Positions 1 through 4,639 of a DNA stretch of 5,344 bases are shown in pieces. The position numbers were made by a program, and so were the translations under genes. This DNA comes from Methylovulum sp. GTDB lineage: Bacteria > Pseudomonadota > Gammaproteobacteria > Methylococcales > Methylomonadaceae. Position 1 is the first letter of the stretch; the number at the start of each line of letters is the position of its first letter. Location of the stretch: NCBI GenBank assembly GCA_028713595.1, contig JAQTNZ010000225.1, positions 1-5,344 of the forward strand, read 5' to 3'. Under the pieces are notes generated by a model, which saw nothing but the letters and a program-made list of their open reading frames with translations, was not told the origin of the DNA and searched no databases.

Positions 1-134
1 ACGGGTTTGATGGGGTTTATGATTTGGCTAAGTGAGGGGGGGCTTTTTTCTGATGGATACCTAATGTTTTCATATAAGTGGGTTTTACGTTAAACTGTTG
101 CTTATCGTGCTAGGATATTAGTTGAGTTATAAAT
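1..134. other. Left edge: intergenic stretch, possibly with the tail of an upstream gene
   Basis: No gene can be called here. Two + strand frames are open from the window edge. One ends at the TGA at 33-35 and reads GFDGVYDLAK before the stop. The other ends at the TAA at 91-93 and would add 30 residues. Either could be the C-terminus of a gene lying to the left, and neither is long enough to judge. A run of seven G, one C and six T occupies 36-49; it lacks a stem and is not a convincing terminator. I see no clear sigma-70 promoter for the next gene, although the sequence just before its start is AT-rich. Confidence 0.3.
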
Positions 135-659
135 ATGCATAATAAATCGACTCTACGTGTAAATAAAATTCTTGAAGATAATTCGGCTTCAATTCCTGAA
201 GAGCCTGGGGTTTATGCGTTCTGGTGGGTAGCACCTAAAGAAAATCTTATTGCTGGCAACAAGCATATAGTGCTTAAAGGGCCAAATGGAAGACCTGTTG
301 ATGTGGAATATAAAGATTGGTGGCCAAAAGAACTTGTTTATCCATGCCTATATGTTGGTAAATCCACAAACATCAAAAAGCGTTTTAAACAACATATCAT
401 GCTAGGCACAGCACATCGATTACATGAGCCTTCATTGGGAAATAAAAAGGCTAAACCGCACAATACTACATGTCAGTTACGTTTCGGAATTGAACATGTG
501 TTCCCGTCAGAAACTAACACATTAGATTTAATTAAAAATTCTATTGGGTTTTCATACCGAACAGATTTCGTAGAGAATCATATTGCTGAACGATTTTTTG
601 AAGAAGATAGGCTTATTGGGATTTGGCGTCCTTGGTTCAATATAGATTCTGAGCGATAA
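135..659 (+). CDS. Stand-alone GIY-YIG nuclease-fold protein
   Basis: Predicted 174-residue soluble protein with a GIY-YIG nuclease-like domain. Seen in the sequence: a GVY motif at residues 25-27 and an LYVGKS block at 72-77, which correspond to the GIY and YIG strands. The helix after them carries R83 and H87 (KKRFKQH), as in this family. An acidic cluster (E152, E156, E157) comes next, and the C-terminal block RPWFN (165-169) fits the family's usual metal-binding Glu and terminal Asn. About 44 residues separate the two signature strands, more than in minimal domains, so there is an insertion. No extra DNA-binding domain is visible. Family members cut DNA in repair, restriction or homing, but the substrate here cannot be read from the sequence. 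The ATG at 135 is the first in frame and has only a weak GAG-containing ribosome site at 124-126. The gene is AT-rich, like the next one, which suggests acquired DNA. Confidence 0.8.
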   Translation: MHNKSTLRVNKILEDNSASIPEEPGVYAFWWVAPKENLIAGNKHIVLKGPNGRPVDVEYKDWWPKELVYPCLYVGKSTNIKKRFKQHIMLGTAHRLHEPSLGNKKAKPHNTTCQLRFGIEHVFPSETNTLDLIKNSIGFSYRTDFVENHIAERFFEEDRLIGIWRPWFNIDSER

Positions 660-662
660 ATA

Positions 663-701
663 AATCATGAAATGAGTAATAAATCTAAAAATATCATGAT
701 T
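663..701 (+). terminator. Inverted repeat after the GIY-YIG gene, possible weak terminator
   Basis: AATCATGA at 663-670 is exactly complementary to TCATGATT at 694-701, with a 23-base loop. It begins four bases after the stop of the GIY-YIG gene. A T-rich tract (TTTTTTG) follows at about 714, too far away for a classical intrinsic terminator. Each arm contains the palindrome TCATGA, so the pair could instead be two operator half-sites. Function is inferred only from position. Confidence 0.3.
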
Positions 702-794
702 AAGATTAGCGCATTTTTTGTTAAATAAATTTTTAGACCTTCAATCTGTTTTTTTTATAGGTGTTGCCGCTTATCTAAAAATCTTCCTTTGTCA

Positions 795-831
795 AACAGC
801 GACTACGTAATATTTTTTGCCTACCGCTGTT
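795..831. repeat. Seven-base inverted repeat in the gap
   Basis: AACAGCG at 795-801 is exactly complementary to CGCTGTT at 825-831. The loop is 23 bases, the same length as in the inverted repeat at 663-701, although the arms are unrelated. This may be a chance stem or part of a regulatory leader for the gene that starts at 937. No T-tract follows, so I do not call it a terminator. Confidence 0.3.
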
Positions 832-936
832 CATCTTGTTCCATGTTCGGCTTGACGGAAGCAATAGGAAGCCTTGAAAATTAAGAGGTGCTTTTTCTCG
901 CACGGGACAATGTAGCCCATTTTGTATGGTAATATT

Positions 937-1683
937 ATGGAAATTACTTTGGCTGGTTTTTTAAAGGCCACTTACAAGAAAACAAAAAAACCTCTAGCTT
1001 ATATTTTAATTGTAGGTTTGCCGCTACTTAAATTATCTCATTGGCCTTATGCGCCAGAAGTGACTTTAATAACGCTTGGATTGATATTGCTCCCGGCTTT
1101 CTTTGAGATTCATGACAAAATAGTGGAGCCAGTTCCACTAGATGTTTTTGAAAACTTTCAATCTGCTAGCAATGCCATTCTTCACGAAATAGAAACCATT
1201 TGTGAGAAAAACAACACTATTAAAATACGTTACTTAGGATTAGCCGCATATCACTGGCCTCATATTGAGGCAGTTCTTACGAGTCTTTTAAGAAAATCAA
1301 AAAGTCCAAAAAAATTGAATTTACAACTTCTCATGATTGACCCCAAGTGGTCTGGAGTTGATGATTATAATCCGAACTGGAAAGATATAGTTTTTGGTAC
1401 CATCGGATCTATGAATAACTTCAAGGCAGTCAATAGTAAATCAATAAATGACTTAGAGTGGTCTATTGAATTTCGTCAATATCAATTTATACCTCAGTTA
1501 TGGGGTATTCTTTTGGATGATTCTGTTTTATTTCTATCTACTTCATACTGGGACAGTGGTCGTCTTCGGGGTGGTCATAATCCTATTGAGACGATACGGT
1601 CAGATGGAAAGTTTGCGAGAATTAAAATTGCTGAATTTAACGGCTGGTTCGATTTTTTTTGGGAACAGAATTCAACACGGTAA
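937..1683 (+). CDS. Unrecognised protein with two N-terminal membrane segments
   Basis: I do not recognise this 248-residue protein. From the ATG at 937 it begins with a short Lys-rich stretch (residues 10-18). Two hydrophobic segments follow, at about 20-36 and 41-57, separated by a short loop, so it is probably anchored in the inner membrane with the rest in the cytoplasm. The soluble part starts near residue 65 and alternates helices with beta-strand-like blocks: TIKIRYLGLAAYHW (94-107), LNLQLLMIDP (127-136) and GILLDDSVLFLS (190-201). The layout is faintly like a phospholipase D-type fold, but no HxK(x)4D motif is present, so no enzyme activity is claimed. A TTG at 922 would add five residues; an in-frame TAG at 913-915 blocks anything longer. 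Neither start has a good ribosome site. Composition matches the GIY-YIG gene upstream. Its 3' end converges on the PIN toxin gene, 24 bases away. Confidence 0.7.
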   Translation: MEITLAGFLKATYKKTKKPLAYILIVGLPLLKLSHWPYAPEVTLITLGLILLPAFFEIHDKIVEPVPLDVFENFQSASNAILHEIETICEKNNTIKIRYLGLAAYHWPHIEAVLTSLLRKSKSPKKLNLQLLMIDPKWSGVDDYNPNWKDIVFGTIGSMNNFKAVNSKSINDLEWSIEFRQYQFIPQLWGILLDDSVLFLSTSYWDSGRLRGGHNPIETIRSDGKFARIKIAEFNGWFDFFWEQNSTR

Positions 1684-1715
1684 CGCACAATACACTAACA
1701 CTCGTATCTACGGAT
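1680..1715. repeat. Degenerate short dispersed repeat, copy A
   Basis: GTAACGCACAAT at 1680-1691 recurs exactly at 3127-3138, and similarity continues for about 27 more bases through a CTAAC block and a CTAC-x-GATT block. I count about 31 identities over 39 aligned positions. Copy A spans the stop codon of the membrane protein gene and the last codons of the PIN toxin gene on the other strand. TAACGCAC/CTACGGATT-style sequence is typical of short intergenic repeats in several gammaproteobacterial genomes; that link is from general knowledge and has not been searched. Confidence 0.45.
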
Positions 1716-2145
1716 TACATATTACCCCATTCTCAGGATAAATCAACGAAACCAACTCATTACCGTTTTTACGATAAACCAAGAAGTCACTATCCAAAGT
1801 AAAAATACGGCTATCCCGATAATGTTCTGACATTCTCACCAAACAAGCGTCTGCAAAAGACATGGGCACATCGCTGTATTTGCGCATTAACGTTTCAACA
1901 GCCGCATATTCGTTCATAAATGAAAACGGTATTGAAATAATGCCTGATCGCAAATAGCCGAAAATAATGCCAAGCCCGTGTTGTTTTCGCCCAATTAAAA
2001 AACTGCTTTCAGAAATGACCGCCTCGCAAGTCAGCAATGGTGGCCGGATGTTTTTAAGTTGCCCAACCGCCCAGTGATGATAAGTGTCATTTTTGTTCAA
2101 TAACGCCACTAATACGCCTGTATCGATAATGACATTCTGTTTCAT
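1708..2145 (-). CDS. vapC: PIN-domain toxin, VapC type
   Basis: Predicted 145-residue PIN-domain ribonuclease, the toxin of a VapBC-type toxin-antitoxin pair. The acidic active-site set of the family is present: D8 in IIDTGVL, E46 in AVISES, D99 in SFADACL, and D118 with D120 in TLDSDF. These residues hold the metal ions used to cut RNA, often tRNA or rRNA in characterised relatives; the target here is unknown. Length is usual for the family. The ATG at 2145 overlaps the stop codon of the antitoxin gene as ATGA, which indicates translational coupling, and there is no strong ribosome site of its own. The toxin would be held inactive by that partner, and the complex would normally repress its own operon. 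The last codons overlap a degenerate repeat at 1680-1715, so the C-terminus may have been modified by that insertion. Confidence 0.88.
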   Translation of the reverse strand: MKQNVIIDTGVLVALLNKNDTYHHWAVGQLKNIRPPLLTCEAVISESSFLIGRKQHGLGIIFGYLRSGIISIPFSFMNEYAAVETLMRKYSDVPMSFADACLVRMSEHYRDSRIFTLDSDFLVYRKNGNELVSLIYPENGVICNP

Positions 2146-2378
2146 TGCCCATAGCCAGCAAAATAACGCTTGTTCACCGACAAATCACTCGGTGCGTCAT
2201 CAATACAGCCCAAGCCATCTTGCATTAAATCAAAACATGACCTGTCCGCATTGGCTTCCTGTTGTTTAAACGCCGTTTGCAGTAGCGAAACGATAAAATC
2301 ATTGGGGGTCATGTGGCTGTTGTCAGCCATAATCTTTAATTCTTGCCCGACATCGTCCGGGATGGTTAACGTCATCAT
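2142..2378 (-). CDS. vapB: Antitoxin of the PIN toxin, ribbon-helix-helix-like
   Basis: Predicted 78-residue antitoxin paired with the PIN toxin that follows. The N-terminus reads as a ribbon-helix-helix DNA-binding domain: a short strand MTLTIPDD (2-9), a first helix (about 10-22) and a second helix beginning TPNDFIVSLLQTAF (24-37). The C-terminal half (about 40-78) is polar and acidic and looks disordered, as is usual for the part of an antitoxin that wraps its toxin. Two adjacent ATG codons are available. The first, at 2378, has AAGG (2389-2386) seven bases upstream and is preferred. Its stop overlaps the toxin start by four bases. Calling it VapB rests mainly on the partner, since sequence alone gives only a general CopG/Arc-like assignment. 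Confidence 0.78.
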   Translation of the reverse strand: MMTLTIPDDVGQELKIMADNSHMTPNDFIVSLLQTAFKQQEANADRSCFDLMQDGLGCIDDAPSDLSVNKRYFAGYGQ

Positions 2379-2550
2379 GATATTGCCTTTTTGATGTTTA
2401 AAAAGTTTTTCATACGCCTATTTTATAACGAAAAAAGCCCCAGTTGCCAGAACTACGCCGCCGTCCTGTAGAACGCGGTAAGGCGCATTCCGTAGAGTAC
2501 GATAGCGTATTGCACTATCGCAACGACTGAAAAAACCCGTAGACACCCTT
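2379..2550. other. Gap between the two toxin-antitoxin pairs
   Basis: This 172-base gap contains no gene. Its AT-rich end (about 2380-2436) should carry the promoter and autoregulatory operator of the PIN pair, though no clear -35/-10 set stands out. The middle holds the tandem hairpins listed at 2466-2520. Short T-runs occur on the - strand near 2531-2536 and 2431-2436, but neither has a strong GC stem immediately before it, so I do not call an intrinsic terminator. Transcription from the upstream pair might read through into the PIN pair. Confidence 0.4.
2466..2520. repeat. Tandem imperfect hairpins, REP-like intergenic element
   Basis: Two stems lie side by side. The first pairs 2466-2477 with 2484-2495: twelve positions with eight Watson-Crick pairs, two G-T wobbles and two mismatches, around a six-base loop. 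The second pairs CGATAG (2500-2505) with CTATCG (2515-2520) around a nine-base loop. The spacer is four bases. The arrangement recalls the paired hairpins of REP/BIME elements. Whether the unit recurs elsewhere in the genome cannot be seen from here. Confidence 0.45.
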
Positions 2551-2820
2551 TTACCGATAAACATTGCGGCGATTACCTACCTTAACAACCAAAACACGCA
2601 AAGCACCGTCTTCAATACGACTAATGATGCGGTAATCGCCTACGCGGTATTTCCAAAACTCACCTAAGCGTGAACCCGTCAGAGCTTCGCCGATACTACG
2701 CGGATTATCAAGCGTAGCGACACGTTCCCGCAAAAAAGCGGTGATGCGACGGGCAACAGGTTTATCTAGTTTTGCCAAGTCTTGCTTGGCGGCATCATCA
2801 ATCTCAATCAACCAAGCCAA
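2551..2820 (-). CDS. RelE/ParE-superfamily toxin, TTG start
   Basis: Predicted 89-residue toxin of the RelE/ParE superfamily, whose RelE members cut mRNA on the ribosome. It opens with AWLIEIDDAAKQDLAKLD and continues into two helices through PVARRITAFL. It then has the central block LTGSRLGEFWKYRVGDYRII (48-67) and the C-terminal strand VGNRRNVYR (81-89). Basic residues R59, R64, R84 and R85 with Y88 sit where RelE toxins carry catalytic and RNA-binding residues. The frame extends upstream to an ATG at 2946, but that would add 42 residues unlike the family. The TTG at 2820 gives the family's expected N-terminus and has GGAG at 2831-2828, seven bases away. This start overlaps the antitoxin gene by 17 bases, typical of coupled pairs. 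An ATG at 2838 is a possible alternative. Confidence 0.87.
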   Translation of the reverse strand: MAWLIEIDDAAKQDLAKLDKPVARRITAFLRERVATLDNPRSIGEALTGSRLGEFWKYRVGDYRIISRIEDGALRVLVVKVGNRRNVYR

Positions 2821-3031
2821 GATCACGCTCCACCTCATCAAGACTGTAGGTTTTGCTTTTACCTGCATGGACATCAAGCAATCTTTGTTCAGCAAGATAA
2901 ACATCTTCGAGGTTGTCAAGATGTTCGAGAATAGCCTCAGTGACATAAAAAGTTTTGCTGCGCCCTGTCAAAGCCGCTAAGTTTTGTAATCGTTTTTCTA
3001 CATCGTTCGGTAGCCGAATAGAAATAGCCAT
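2804..3031 (-). CDS. DUF6290/RelB-like ribbon-helix-helix antitoxin
   Basis: Predicted 75-residue antitoxin and first gene of the RelE-type pair. Residues 2-7 (AISIRL) form the DNA-contacting strand of a ribbon-helix-helix fold. Helix 1 follows (about 10-22, DVEKRLQNLAALTG), then helix 2 begins at RSKTFYVTEAILEHL (24-38). The C-terminal part (about 41-75), ending YSLDEVERDLGLVD, matches the toxin-binding tail typical of RelB-like antitoxins grouped under DUF6290. The ATG at 3031 is chosen because AAGGGGG (3042-3036) lies four bases upstream and the protein then starts as the family does. An ATG at 3058 would add nine residues and place that ribosome site inside the gene. It would bind the following toxin and repress the shared promoter. 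Confidence 0.88.
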   Translation of the reverse strand: MAISIRLPNDVEKRLQNLAALTGRSKTFYVTEAILEHLDNLEDVYLAEQRLLDVHAGKSKTYSLDEVERDLGLVD

Positions 3032-3056
3032 AAAACCCCCTTGATTAATTTTAGCC

Positions 3057-3066
3057 ATACAAGTAT
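3057..3066. promoter_or_regulatory. Candidate operator palindrome upstream of the RelE-type pair
   Basis: ATAC-AA-GTAT forms a perfect four-plus-four palindrome 25 bases upstream of the antitoxin start. On the - strand GATACT (3067-3062) overlaps it and could be a -10 box, though no good -35 is visible at the right distance. Ribbon-helix-helix antitoxins usually bind short palindromes over their own promoter, so position and symmetry fit. The site is short enough to arise by chance. Confidence 0.3.
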
Positions 3067-3126
3067 CGCAGAGAATGTGCAGGGAAAAAAGAAAGTTTTC
3101 GTTACTTCGCGTAATTTTTTAATGCC

Positions 3127-3163
3127 GTAACGCACAATCCGCTAACGCCCGCACCCTACTGAT
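3127..3163. repeat. Degenerate short dispersed repeat, copy B
   Basis: Second copy of the repeat at 1680-1715 in the same orientation, with GTAACGCACAAT exactly shared at 3127-3138. Copy B keeps a GCACCCTACTGATT block, closer to the TAACGCACCCTACGGATT-like short repeats I know from other gammaproteobacteria, so it may be the less decayed copy. The two copies bracket the toxin-antitoxin block: one touches its last gene and the other lies upstream of its first. Confidence 0.45.
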
Positions 3164-3237
3164 TGCGCCTTTATCCGTGCTTTCACAGCCACCGCCACTC
3201 TAAGGAAGGCTTAACGCGGTAAGCGGTACAGAGCCGA

Positions 3238-3257
3238 TATAATATTAATCTTATAAT
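3238..3257 (+). promoter_or_regulatory. Candidate -10 boxes for the UDP-glucuronate decarboxylase gene
   Basis: Two exact TATAAT sequences lie at 3238-3243 and 3252-3257. The second would start transcription near 3264 and leave a leader of about 20 bases that includes the purine-rich ribosome site. Neither has a recognisable TTGACA-like -35 box 16-18 bases upstream, so either an activator is needed or one match is chance in AT-rich DNA. Confidence 0.35.
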
Positions 3258-3282
3258 TCTTTTCATTAGAGATTAAGAGAAT

Positions 3283-4245
3283 ATGCGTATTTTAATTGCA
3301 GGTGGGGCTGGGTTTATCGGTGCTTATTTATGCGAAAGATTAGTTTTGCAAGGTCACACAGTGATTTGCGTTGATTCGCTTTACACAGGCACAACCGAAA
3401 ATATTGCCCAACTCATTCCTCATCCACGCTTTACCTTTATTAAACACGATGTTGTCAATCACTTCGATAGGGATAAGTTCGATAAGATTGACCAGATTTA
3501 CAATCTCGCATGTCCGGCATCACTCGTGCATTACCAGAAAGATCCGGTAAAAACGATTGAGACCAATGTGATTGGTACGAAAAACCTGCTTGAATTGGCC
3601 TTGCACCATCAGGCCAGATTTTTATTGACCTCAACTAGCGAGGTCTATGGCGACCCCGAACAGCATCCGCAGAGCGAAGAGTACTGGGGTAATGTCAATA
3701 CGATGGGGCCGCGGGCCTGTTACGATGAAGGCAAGCGTTGCGCTGAGGCATTGGCCTATGCCTATCATATATATCATGGGGTTGATATTCGCGTCGCCCG
3801 CCTTTTCAACACCTATGGGCCTGGGATGCAAAAGGATGATGGGCGGGTTGTCAGCAACTTCATAGTCCAATTGCTCAGCAATGCTCCTGTTAAGCTGTAT
3901 GGCGATGGCCGTCAGACACGTTGTTTTTGCTATGTAGACGATATGATTGAAGGGCTTTTGGGTTTGATGTCCAGTCATTGCACGACACCCGTTAACCTAG
4001 GGTCGGATAATGAAATATCTGTTGTCGAATTGGCACAGCTAATTAGTGATGTCTTAAATAAGGAATTGGCGATCACCTATCTGCCCGCGCTGATTGATGA
4101 CCCCAAAGAAAGGCGGCCAGATTTATCAAAATGTCAACGTATTCTGGGTTGGGAAGCGAAGACTTCACTGAGAGTGGGGTTGGCGAATACGGCAGCGTAT
4201 TTCAAGGCTAAGCTAGAAACTCAGGAGCTGTTATCGGTGGTATAG
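3283..4245 (+). CDS. uxs: UDP-glucuronate decarboxylase (UDP-xylose synthase) family enzyme
   Basis: Predicted 320-residue extended short-chain dehydrogenase that converts UDP-glucuronate to UDP-xylose with NAD in the cytoplasm. It is complete and of normal length for the bacterial enzyme. The NAD-binding loop GGAGFIG is at residues 7-13, with D31 at the end of the second strand. Family signatures follow in order: NLACPAS and HYQKDPVKTIETNV (74-96), LLTSTSEVYGDP (114-125), GPRACYDEGKRCAEAL (142-157) with catalytic Y147 and K151, RLFNTYGP (173-180), DDGRVVSNFIVQ (185-196), YGDGRQTRCFCYVDD (206-220) and DDPKERRPD (272-280). One change from the usual sequence is Leu for Pro after PAS (residue 81). 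The ATG at 3283 has AAGAGA only two bases away and AGAGA ten bases upstream. No UDP-glucose dehydrogenase or glycosyltransferase gene adjoins it, so substrate supply and the final polymer are unknown. A related epimerase or dehydratase activity is possible but less likely. Confidence 0.9.
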   Translation: MRILIAGGAGFIGAYLCERLVLQGHTVICVDSLYTGTTENIAQLIPHPRFTFIKHDVVNHFDRDKFDKIDQIYNLACPASLVHYQKDPVKTIETNVIGTKNLLELALHHQARFLLTSTSEVYGDPEQHPQSEEYWGNVNTMGPRACYDEGKRCAEALAYAYHIYHGVDIRVARLFNTYGPGMQKDDGRVVSNFIVQLLSNAPVKLYGDGRQTRCFCYVDDMIEGLLGLMSSHCTTPVNLGSDNEISVVELAQLISDVLNKELAITYLPALIDDPKERRPDLSKCQRILGWEAKTSLRVGLANTAAYFKAKLETQELLSVV

Positions 4246-4264
4246 ACAAGGGGAATGTCGTAAA

Positions 4265-4300
4265 CCTAGCTACAGAGCCGTTCCCCAGTGTAGCCTTAGG
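4265..4300 (+). terminator. Hairpin downstream of the decarboxylase gene, possible terminator
   Basis: CCTA-GCTACA at 4265-4274 pairs with TGTAGC (4289-4294) and, across a two-base bulge, with TAGG at 4297-4300, around a 14-base loop. A competing stem pairs GGGGAA (4250-4255) with TTCCCC (4281-4286). The hairpin starts about 20 bases after the stop codon, a sensible place for a terminator. No U-tract follows directly; the nearest T-run is about 30 bases on, so intrinsic termination is doubtful. Confidence 0.35.
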
Positions 4301-4453
4301 GGCAGCGTAATAATAAATTGATTTTTATTGTTTATTCATTGGCTTAAGTGGCGGACAAGAGTTTTTCTGCAACTTCAAGCGCTTTTTATAGTATGCCAAC
4401 CCAAGCAATTACAAATGGGTAGTTTTTCACTTTATTGAAATATTGGTATGTCA

Positions 4454-4591
4454 CACTGCTCAGGTTTTAGGCACTTAATTGGCGGGCAGTGGCGGCAAAG
4501 CGGGTGGGGAAACTCGACCGGCTTGAGCCATCGTTTGCCTTACATGCCCATAAACCTATACGTTTGCTAGGGGGCAATGCCTTTTGGTAAG
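4454..4591 (+). promoter_or_regulatory. Candidate structured RNA leader of the adhesin gene
   Basis: Several helices follow one another. CACTGCTC (4454-4461) pairs with GGGCAGTG (4484-4491), with one wobble. GGCAAA (4494-4499) pairs with TTTGCC (4534-4539) and encloses two hairpins that abut: a six-pair stem capped by a GAAA tetraloop (4503-4519, one bulge, one wobble) and a short GGC-TTGA-GCC hairpin (4520-4529). Next, TGCCC (4545-4549) pairs with GGGCA (4572-4576) around an inner AAAC/GTTT stem, and CTTAC (4539-4543) may pair with GTAAG (4587-4591). A GNRA-capped arm in a multi-branch fold is riboswitch-like, but it does not match a class I can name. The cyclic di-GMP class I consensus was considered and does not fit over its full length. 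The structure is inferred by eye. Confidence 0.3.
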
Positions 4592-4639
4592 CCTAAGCTG
4601 GCAGACAACTCATTATTTATAGGGCTTTAAGAGAAAATC

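Larger units (their letters stand above)
660..936. other. AT-rich intergenic gap with two inverted repeats
   Basis: I see no gene in this stretch. It holds two perfect inverted repeats, at 663-701 and 795-831, listed separately, and a weaker one with GGCTT at 849-853 and AAGCC at 869-873. A frame of about 45 codons ends at the TAA around 882-884 but has no start near its beginning and reads as low-complexity Cys/Phe/Ser-rich sequence, so it is not called. An AAGAGG stretch near 883-888 looks like a ribosome site but is too far from either start of the next gene to serve it. Confidence 0.5.
3059..3282. other. Divergent intergenic region between the toxin-antitoxin block and the sugar-nucleotide gene
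   Basis: This 224-base stretch contains no gene. It must carry promoters in both directions: for the RelE-type pair on the - strand and for the decarboxylase gene on the + strand. The middle (about 3127-3165) holds the second copy of the short dispersed repeat. A GC-richer segment follows (3185-3236), then an AT-rich segment with two TATAAT boxes. Confidence 0.5.
4246..4639. other. 394-base intergenic region before the adhesin gene
   Basis: No coding frame of interest is visible on either strand. The first part (4250-4300) can form hairpins and may end the upstream transcript. The middle (about 4310-4450) is AT-rich with no clear feature; a TTGAAA at 4435-4440 has no matching -10 box. The last part (4454-4591) is GC-richer and can form several helices, listed separately as a possible leader. 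AAGAGA at 4629-4634 is the ribosome site of the next gene. Confidence 0.5.

Noticed and set aside
36..49. G7-C-T6 run as a terminator or phase-variable tract
   Set aside because: There is no stem before the T-run, and the G-run is not clearly inside a gene.
750..884. Start-less + strand frame ending in MFGLTEAIGSLEN
   Set aside because: There is no start near its beginning, the composition is odd with many Cys and Phe, and there is no ribosome site.
1466..1741. + strand frame of 91 codons overlapping the membrane protein gene
   Set aside because: It lies in another frame of a well-formed gene, has no ribosome site and has a composition expected of an out-of-frame reading.
2084..2394. + strand frames of 61 and 74 codons
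   Set aside because: They lie antisense to the PIN toxin-antitoxin pair, whose motifs and ATGA overlap are convincing.
2521..2550. Intrinsic terminator after the RelE-type toxin on the - strand
   Set aside because: A T-run is present, but the preceding bases are G-rich and cannot form a stable stem.
2741..2980. + strand frame of 79 codons
   Set aside because: It lies antisense to the RelE-type pair and has no recognisable features.
3631..3978. Frames on both strands inside the decarboxylase gene
   Set aside because: The decarboxylase frame carries continuous family motifs over the same bases.
4491..4591. Cyclic di-GMP class I riboswitch
   Set aside because: GGCAAA and a GAAA-capped stem recall its 5' half, but the GGGACGCAAAGCC-like core and the partner helix are not found.
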